Assembly (NCBI GenBank): GCA_030591125.1
Contig: JAUVBP010000089.1
Span: forward strand, 1 to 5,406
Reading direction: 5' to 3'
Length of the DNA: 5,406 nucleotides
Source: Candidatus Woesearchaeota archaeon
Lineage (GTDB): Archaea; Nanobdellota; Nanobdellia; Woesearchaeales; UBA11576
In this document: piece after piece, positions 1-5,300 of the stretch
How the letters are laid out: every line of letters starts with the position of its first letter
How positions within the stretch are numbered: position 1 is the stretch's first letter
Translations under genes and position numbers: made by a program
Notes under the pieces: model-generated
The model's input: the letters and a program-made list of their open reading frames with translations, nothing else
Databases searched by the model: none
What the model was told of the DNA's origin: nothing

Positions 1-144
1 GCTATCTATACCGCTCAACATACCTACCTTAACTACTGCGAATATTCCCCCATAGAACAGTATAGAAAGACCTAGAAGCTTCATGATCCAAGGGGCCCGC
101 ATGCTGTTGATATGTGGCTTTAGAGTGTACTGTGGAAGCTCCAT
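1..144 (-). CDS. N-terminus of a small hypothetical membrane protein (partial, runs off left edge)
   Basis: Reading leftwards from the ATG at 144-142 gives 48 codons without a stop to the window edge. The product begins MELPQYTLKPHINSMRAPW, a polar N-terminus of about 19 residues. A hydrophobic stretch at residues 20-43 follows (IMKLLGLSILFYGGIFAVV then KVGML), which reads as one transmembrane helix. There is no typical signal-peptide cleavage site, so it is more likely a membrane protein than a secreted one. The start is supported by a Shine-Dalgarno sequence, GAGGT, six bases upstream. I do not recognise the family. The gene lies downstream of the tRNA on the same strand, separated by a hairpin-rich spacer. 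The opposite-strand frame from position 83 also covers the tRNA and is not credible. The stop and true length are outside the window. Confidence 0.68.
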   Translation of the reverse strand, partial: MELPQYTLKPHINSMRAPWIMKLLGLSILFYGGIFAVVKVGMLSGIDS

Positions 145-150
145 GGTGTT

Positions 151-155
151 ACCTC
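151..155 (-). promoter_or_regulatory. Shine-Dalgarno site of the small membrane protein gene
   Basis: On the minus strand the bases read GAGGT, followed by AACACC and then ATG at 144. The spacing of six bases is ideal and the motif complements the archaeal/bacterial anti-SD. It is what selects this start over the internal ATGs. Confidence 0.7.
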
Positions 156-178
156 TTTTTTTTGTGATAAAGATTTGG

Positions 179-195
179 AAAGGTGAAATGCCTTT
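179..195. repeat. Small hairpin AAAGG/CCTTT
   Basis: AAAGG at 179-183 is complementary to CCTTT at 191-195, with a 7-base loop. The 11-mer AAAGGTGAAAT at 179-189 recurs exactly at 245-255, where it forms the outer arm of another hairpin. This suggests the three hairpins of the spacer are related by duplication. It lies 35-51 bases upstream of the small membrane protein start, so it would be in that gene's leader if transcribed. Confidence 0.5.
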
Positions 196-198
196 CTG

Positions 199-242
199 GA
201 ATGCAAAGATAATCTCGACTTCATCGAGATTATCGAGCATTC
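199..242. repeat. Long two-part hairpin with CGA-CTTCA-TCG apex
   Basis: An 11-bp perfect inverted repeat pairs 208-218 with 224-234 around a 5-base loop (219-223, CTTCA on the plus strand, TGAAG on the minus). An outer 6-bp stem pairs GAATGC (199-204) with GCATTC (237-242) across a small internal loop. The inner 11 bases of the apex, CGACTTCATCG, are identical to those of the hairpin at 245-281, while the rest of the stem differs. It lies between the tRNA and the small membrane protein gene. On the minus strand it would be an RNA hairpin with a UGAAG loop. Confidence 0.75.
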
Positions 243-244
243 AA

Positions 245-281
245 AAAGGTGAAATTCCGACTTCATCGGAATTTAACCTTT
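245..281. repeat. Second hairpin with the same apex, followed by a T-tract on the minus strand
   Basis: AAATTCCGA (252-260) pairs perfectly with TCGGAATTT (266-274) around the loop CTTCA (261-265). AAAGGT (245-250) pairs with ACCTTT (276-281), with a single G/A mismatch between the two stems. On the minus strand the hairpin starts seven bases after the tRNA 3' end and runs into five Ts (247-243). It could therefore stop or pause tRNA transcription, or define a 3' processing boundary. That role is inferred. Confidence 0.72.
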
Positions 282-287
282 ATCGAA

Positions 288-391
288 TGGGCCTGCCCGG
301 ACTCGAACCGGGGATCTTCCCGAAGTCAACGGGATGTTATCCATGGCACAAATTCTCAGATGAACTCGCGTAGCCACTAAACTACAAGCCC
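288..391 (-). tRNA. tRNA-Val (anticodon GAC) with a D-loop intron
   Basis: After removal of a 31-nt intron (371-341) the minus strand gives a standard 73-nt tRNA. The acceptor stem GGGCUUG pairs with CAGGCCC (one G-U), and A73 is the discriminator. U8, A14, G15-C48, G18G19 and A21 are all present. The D-stem GUUU/UAAC pairs except at 13-22. The anticodon stem UCCCG/CGGGA, the variable loop AGAUC and the T-arm CCCGG-UUCGAGU-CCGGG are intact. The anticodon loop is UUGACUU, giving GAC, which reads GUC and GUU valine codons; A35, C36 and A73 fit valine identity. U at position 37 is unusual, since a purine is nearly universal there. CCA is not encoded: A73 is followed by TTC. Without splicing the D-arm cannot close, so the gene depends on splicing. 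Confidence 0.9.
341..371 (-). other. tRNA intron at position 20a/21 with bulge-helix-bulge
   Basis: The intron joins exon 1 (391-372, ending GUGGCU) to exon 2 (340-288, starting AUAACA). The central 4-bp helix pairs exon GUGG with intron CCAU. The 3-nt bulges are CU|A at the 5' site and GG|A at the 3' site, each cut between its second and third base. The exon-side helix pairs UUA with UAA. The intron-side helix pairs CGCGAGUUC with GAAUUUGUG, nine pairs including three G-U, closing a 6-nt loop AUCUGA. This is the canonical archaeal hBHBh' geometry at a non-canonical position. A one-base shift of both cuts would give the same mature tRNA; the bulge geometry picks the one given here. Confidence 0.87.
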
Positions 392-453
392 GACTTTTAT
401 GATAAACTGAACTTGACCTCAATGCAAACAGAGTGCGAGCTCGTCCTCCACAA

Positions 454-472
454 TTAAGCCAGTATAGCTTAA
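454..472. repeat. Inverted repeat TTAAGC/GCTTAA in the tRNA upstream spacer
   Basis: TTAAGC (454-459) and GCTTAA (467-472) are perfect inverted repeats around a 7-base spacer. They lie in the 210-base interval 392-601 between the tRNA and the next gene. I see no coding frame or recognisable RNA gene there. The arm is short and AT-rich, so chance is plausible. Confidence 0.3.
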
Positions 473-525
473 ACCACCCAAAATAAGGTTTTAACGCTAT
501 CTAGCTTAGAAAGGGAGTTTTTTAG

Positions 526-533
526 TTTATAAA
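526..533. promoter_or_regulatory. Possible TATA box (palindromic TTTATAAA)
   Basis: TTTATAAA is a good match to an archaeal TATA box in either direction. On the minus strand it would give a start about 110 bases before the tRNA, implying a long tRNA leader. On the plus strand it would lead into the antisense of the 543-residue protein gene. No purine-rich BRE is convincing. It is listed only as the best promoter-like element of this spacer. Confidence 0.25.
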
Positions 534-586
534 TCTTACGGTAATTTGACGTGTTTAGACCATAAGAACAAGAAAAGAAGGTAAAT

Positions 587-595
587 AAAAAAAAA
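587..595 (-). terminator. U-tract terminator of the 543-residue protein gene
   Basis: Nine consecutive Ts on the minus strand begin six bases after the TGA stop at 604-602, with no stable hairpin before them. Archaeal RNA polymerase commonly terminates at such U-runs without a stem, so this is a likely transcript end. Confidence 0.6.
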
Positions 596-601
596 TTATG
601 A

Positions 602-2233
602 TCAGTATCGCTTCCTTGCAGCGAACACGTACAGTGCGACACCTGCTCCGATTATCAGGAGAGACAGTAAGATCCCTCCCCAGATAGGTGCTGAACTCCT
701 CTCATCAAAGGTCTCGACAAAGTCAAGGATTCCCTCTGAGAAAGCCCCTTCCTCTTCAGTCTTCTCTTCAATCCCTGACTCAAGCTCTGCGGAAGTCTCT
801 TCCACTGAGACAGTCTTCTTAGGAGGAAGCAGGGTTATGATCGGTTTCTTGCTCACACCGAGCAGCTCAAAGGTAAAATCCCCTGTACCCCTGTTGAGGC
901 CTGACGGAAGTATGCTGAGGTCAGACTCAGGTTCTTCATCAAGGTTCAGCTTGTACTTCTTGTCCTCATCAAGAGAATACTCCTTGTAGCTTGTAGACTT
1001 GGACACTCCCATCTTGGCCTTGTCAGAATAGACATACCTGAAGAGGAAAGAGTATGACTCCCCATCATACGTGTACTTCACAGTGTCTCCTGTCTTGAGC
1101 CTCAAGGTCTCAGTAGGATCGTTCTCGGTGAGCGTAAGTATGTAGGTGTCACCAGTCCGACCACCGCCACCGCCACCGCCGCCACCAGTACCACCAAGTG
1201 CTGGAGGTGCAGGTGGAGGTGTTCCAGCCGTAACATCAAAGGTCGTCATGACCTCATTGTTGGCTGAGCTGCACTCAGAGCCAGCTGTGACCCTGAAAGT
1301 GACTGTGTGCGTGCCTACAGAGATGCCGCCGACATTATGATTATACACCTGTGAAGATGTAGCTCCTGCCACAAGAGCGCCGACACTTACTGTAGTCACA
1401 GTAGCATTGTCAACAAGGATCTCTACCTGGACGTCTGAAGCGTCAAGAGCCCCTATGTTATCAACAGTAAAACTGAAGTCCAGAGCCGCATACTGGGCAA
1501 CAGGACCTGCAGCACCGACAGTACTGAACGCAGCATCACTCCCGACAACAGTGAAGAAGTCACTCACCTGTACAGGCGCGACATCATAACCATTGCCATC
1601 ATGGATGTTCTGGACATAAGCTGTCACAGAATCCACCCCGCAGTAAGCAGGTGTGAACACGTGTGCGCTTGTAGCTGTGGTACTGTTAGCTATAGAAGCA
1701 TGTGAAAAGTCATTCGGGACAGCCAGACTTCCGCCATTTGAGGATATATATCCACTTACGCTGTTAGCGACTCCGCCGACATTGGTAAGATCCACATCGA
1801 GGCTGACAGCCTGTCCAAGAGTAAGAGTGCCGAGATCAGTGATTGCAGGCACGATTATAGGCGCGACTGCAGGACTGATTATTGTAGCATTAGAATACTT
1901 TGTACAGTTGACACCAGGACCTGATATGCTCACATTGAAGTCATACGGACCTGGAACAGCACCCTGGACAGTCCAAGTATAGATGGTCCATGGAGCTGAA
2001 GCAGCAGGGTTGGTCCCTCCTGCAAGTGTCAGACCTGCAGGTAATGCAAGCGTGACAGTATCCCCGCCTGAAGCAGTCTCTGCATTGAAGAAAGTTATGT
2101 TGAAGTCAACCCCCACATATAATTCCTTTGAATGCGCACTGAGAGTCCCTTGACACACCTGCGCTGCTGCGATTGAGCTCATGGCTAGCATGAACACGAT
2201 GCAGACAAACAAACTCATGATTCTTGATTTCAT
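602..2233 (-). CDS. Secreted, membrane-anchored CARDB/Ig-like surface protein
   Basis: A complete 543-residue protein. Residues 1-24 are a signal peptide (MKSRIM, a hydrophobic core, then cleavage probably after SSIAAA). Residues 25-120 and 122-230 look like beta-sandwich domains. Residues 232-337 resemble CARDB, with the typical FTVDNIGALDASDVQVEILVD pattern. A Pro-rich (339-345) and Gly-rich (347-358) hinge follows. Residues 360-462 form a separate Lys-containing beta-rich domain starting GDTYILTLTE. Residues 473-512 are an acidic stalk and 516-538 a transmembrane helix, ending with the tail ARKRY. This places the domains outside the cell with a short cytoplasmic tail. Six N-X-S/T sequons (N45, N100, N109, N115, N183, N276) all lie in the outer part. 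C27, C110, C198 and C321 may form disulfides. The start is supported by AGAAGG six bases upstream. A structural or adhesion role at the cell surface is likely; no catalytic motif is seen. Confidence 0.88.
   Translation of the reverse strand: MKSRIMSLFVCIVFMLAMSSIAAAQVCQGTLSAHSKELYVGVDFNITFFNAETASGGDTVTLALPAGLTLAGGTNPAASAPWTIYTWTVQGAVPGPYDFNVSISGPGVNCTKYSNATIISPAVAPIIVPAITDLGTLTLGQAVSLDVDLTNVGGVANSVSGYISSNGGSLAVPNDFSHASIANSTTATSAHVFTPAYCGVDSVTAYVQNIHDGNGYDVAPVQVSDFFTVVGSDAAFSTVGAAGPVAQYAALDFSFTVDNIGALDASDVQVEILVDNATVTTVSVGALVAGATSSQVYNHNVGGISVGTHTVTFRVTAGSECSSANNEVMTTFDVTAGTPPPAPPALGGTGGGGGGGGGRTGDTYILTLTENDPTETLRLKTGDTVKYTYDGESYSFLFRYVYSDKAKMGVSKSTSYKEYSLDEDKKYKLNLDEEPESDLSILPSGLNRGTGDFTFELLGVSKKPIITLLPPKKTVSVEETSAELESGIEEKTEEEGAFSEGILDFVETFDERSSAPIWGGILLSLLIIGAGVALYVFAARKRY
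1161..1196 (-). repeat. GGY-codon tract encoding the polyglycine hinge
   Basis: On the plus strand, 1161-1186 is a run of CCR/ACC triplets, followed after four bases by CCACCA. On the coding strand these are GGT and GGC codons that give nine glycines in a row plus neighbours. Triplet repeats of this kind change length by slippage without breaking the frame, so the hinge may vary between strains. The tract separates the Lys-poor outer domains from the membrane-proximal part. Confidence 0.7.
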
Positions 2234-2239
2234 TTTTAG

Positions 2240-2245
2240 CCTTCT
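2240..2245 (-). promoter_or_regulatory. Shine-Dalgarno site of the 543-residue protein gene
   Basis: AGAAGG on the minus strand lies six bases before the ATG at 2233. It favours this start over the in-frame ATG five codons later, and it keeps the basic residues of the signal peptide. Confidence 0.6.
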
Positions 2246-2307
2246 TTGTTTTCTTTTATCGAATCTTTCTAAGCGTGTCTAAAGCTCTTCTCCTCGGTAG
2301 CAATATG

Positions 2308-2329
2308 AAATGATAAATCAAATGATAAA
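2308..2329. repeat. Tandem 10-bp repeat AAATGATAAA in the intergenic spacer
   Basis: AAATGATAAA occurs at 2308-2317 and again at 2320-2329, separated by TC, a period of 12 bases. On the minus strand each copy reads TTTATCATTT. They lie 75-96 bases upstream of the 543-residue gene. They could be a doubled TATA-like element or a regulator binding site. The spacer is AT-rich, so function is uncertain. Confidence 0.4.
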
Positions 2330-2330
2330 C

Positions 2331-2337
2331 AAAAAAA
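2331..2337 (-). terminator. U-tract terminator of the large PKD protein gene
   Basis: Seven Ts on the minus strand begin twelve bases after the last base of the large gene's stop codon. No strong stem precedes them. The arrangement matches the U-tract after the 543-residue gene and suggests the two genes are transcribed separately. Confidence 0.5.
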
Positions 2338-2349
2338 TATTTGACAATC

Positions 2350-5300
2350 TCAGATGACTGTTATGAGCTTAGATGTTATTGATGCAGCATCAATCTCATT
2401 GTTGCCCAGGCTTGCGCTTATCACATAAGTGCCTGCAGTGTTTGCTGTAAAGCCCCACTGGACAAGCTCGAACTCACCGCCAGCAAGATCAATAAGCTGG
2501 ACAGGAGAACCGACGCTGAAAGCGCTCAGGTCACTTGACCAGATGCTGACCTCAAGATCGTCGAAGCTCTGCACACCATAGTCATTCTGCACTGGCAGAT
2601 ATGCTGAGAAAGTACCGCCTGCGAGCACAACTGTGCTGGTCAGGAAGATCTCCCTTGTGCTTGAACTGACAAGATCATCGACAGACCACACATCAAGTGT
2701 AGTTGCCTGTGACTGGTCAGACAGGTCACCCTCGCCTGCAAGAGGCACTGCACGGACGACAACGATGTCAGTCCCTGCAAGAGTCGCATTATAGTTAAGG
2801 GTAACAGGCACAGTAGCTCCTGTAGTGACAAGCACTGCAGTCGAATCGACAATCATGCCATTCACTTCAAGCTCAACAGTCACAGTCTCATCAGCGACAC
2901 CCTGGTTCTGCACATCTGAAGTCACATCGATGGAATCCCACAGATATGATGTAGTGCCGACATTTGAGTGAGCTATGGTGTTGACTGAGATGTCTCTTGT
3001 GGTAGCTGTTGCGGTTATGACCACATTATCTGTAGCCCAATCACCATCAGCATCAGTCACATTGACGACAGCAGTAAATGTTCCTGCAAGATTGTATATC
3101 ACAACAGGATCCTCTGTGGTTGAGTCAACAGTGCCATCATTGTCAAAGTCCCACTCATATGTGAGAGGAGCATCTCCGCCAGTACCTGTAGCGTTCAGCT
3201 GGACCGTAAGAGGAACAGCTCCACTGACAGGTGTTGCGGAAGCGACAACAGTAGGCACATTGCTTGGAGCACTTGTGTTCACTTCGAATGTGAAGTTCGC
3301 AGCAGCGAAAGCATTGTTCGTGCCATCACTGCAATCAACATTCCATGCATAAGTGCCATCAGCAAGACCGACATAGTCAAAGGTGCTGGATGAAGCGTTT
3401 GCGACAACCTGACCTGCAGCGTCTATAATCCAAACACCGCTTGTGTCTGAATAGACATCACAGGACATTGCAGCAGAAATGTCATCTGTCACGCTGTACT
3501 GGATTGTCACATTGCCATCATTGTCAACAGACATATCAGCAGGTGCTGAAAGCGTAACGACAGGCGCAGTCACATCGACAATGCTGGTGTCAACTACAAA
3601 CGTGAAGTCAGCGACAGCGAAAGCAGCATTAGTGCCATCACTGCACTCTACATTCCACCTGTAAGTGCCATCAGCAAGACCCAGATACGCATGCGTATTC
3701 AGTGTTGCGTTAGCAGTCGACTGGCCGACAAGGTCTGCCTGCCAGGTACCTGTAGTGTTAGAGTACACATCACAGCTGATAGGATCAGCCATATCATCAG
3801 TCACACCATACTGCACAGTCACATCACCATCTATATCGATAGAACCATCAGCAGGAGCTGAAAGTGTGATGACTGGAGCAGTAACATCTCCCGGACCTGG
3901 TATCACTGAAGCCAGTGTCGTGAAATTGAACGGGCCAGAGGTAGAACAGGTGCCGAATGTGTTGCATGATGTGATGTTGTAATAATATAGTGTGCTTGGT
4001 GCAAGGCCTGTGAGCGGCAGGTTGTGATTGAACACAATAGCAGCATCAGAGACAGTTGAACCAAGAGCTGTGGTAAGTCCGAACTCAACGAGTGAGTCAG
4101 CAGCCTGATCAGTCCCCCAGGTGATGTTAGCTGAGACGTTTGTCACGCCAGCTTCAGTCACTCCGAAGATGACCGGTGCAGGGATACTCACATTGACTGC
4201 GACAGCCCTAAGGGTCGAAGCAGTGCTTCCATCAGCATCAGTCACAGTCAGGTTCACACTGTAAAGTCCAGGTGAAGCGAAAGTGACAGCTGGTGTGGCA
4301 GTTGTAGCATCAACAACACCATCATTCTGGAAATCCCAAGCCCAAGCAGTTATAGTATCGTAACCTGTTGACAGGTCAGTGAAGTTCACCTGCTCACCAG
4401 CAGAAGGGTCAGCTGGAGTCCAGCTGAAATCTGCTGTAGGAACAGTATCATTCACTATGACCGTCTCAAGGTCCAGGCCGACATCACCATCATTGTCAGT
4501 CACCTGACAGGTGACTGGATAGTTGCCGTCCTGAGTATATGTATAGACTGAGCTTGTGCTCGTAGTAGAGATACCATCACCATACATGACCAGATAGCTT
4601 AAAGGCGCATTGCCACCAGATATTACCGCACAATCGACAGTGACTGTCAGAGGCTCTGTGCCAGAGACAGGAGTCACAGTCACATCAACAACAGGAACGT
4701 TGTCTGCGACAACAACAGTCTCAACATGAGACGTCTCTGATCCATCGCCATCAGTTGTCGTAAGTACAACCAGATAGTTACCCTCTATATCATATGTCTT
4801 TGCAGGGTTCTGAACAGTAGATGTGTTACCATCACCGAAGTTCCATGCCCAGGCGACAACACCATCATAAGCAGTTGTAGCGTCAGTGAACTGGATCAGG
4901 TCACCTTCTACAGGGCTTGCTGGTGCGTATGTGAAGTTGGTGTCAGGCTCTGTATCAAATGTGATCAGAGTAGCAAGATCCACATCAACATCACCATCAA
5001 CATCAGTCACAGTACAGGTAGCATCATAAGTGCCGTTCTGCGCATAAGAGTGAGATGCTGTAGCAGTCGTAACAAGTGCACTACCATCGCCGAAATCCAT
5101 GCTGTATGTGAAAGGCATATTACCACCACCCACAGTACAGTTGAAATAGACATCAAGAGATTCCACACCATCTGTGACGTTTGTAAGCAGATTCACGACA
5201 GGAACATTGTTGTCTATTGTTATGATCTCATTGTCCATGCCGACATCAAGGTCGGCGTCAGTCACAGTACAGGTAGCGTTGTAGCTTCCCTCAAGAGCGT

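Noticed and set aside
199..281. CRISPR array
   Set aside because: Only two unequal hairpins with an 11-base shared core; there is no regular repeat-spacer pattern.
199..281. C/D box or H/ACA guide RNA
   Set aside because: GATGAAG is only a partial box C, there is no matching box D (CTGA) at proper spacing, and no ACA box with a k-turn is seen.
83..373. Plus-strand open frame of 96 codons
   Set aside because: It runs antisense through the tRNA gene and the hairpins, has no SD site, and its composition is not protein-like.
401..406. TTTATC as the tRNA TATA box
   Set aside because: It lies only about 10-15 bases before G1, so transcription started from it would begin inside the tRNA.
431..448. 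Imperfect palindrome GAGTGCGAGCTCGTCCTC
   Set aside because: It has two central mismatches per arm and no loop, and lies in a spacer without other signals; too weak to call.
1146..1982. Three plus-strand open frames inside the 543-residue gene
   Set aside because: They are antisense shadows of a well-supported gene. The Pro-rich one is simply the complement of the polyglycine tract.
2290..2296. Strong SD-like CGAGGAG on the minus strand
   Set aside because: No start codon with an open frame follows at suitable distance. It is too far from the ATG at 2233.
2640..4088. Several short frames on either strand inside the large PKD gene
   Set aside because: All overlap continuous PKD, Ig-like and Fn3-like coding sequence and lack SD sites.
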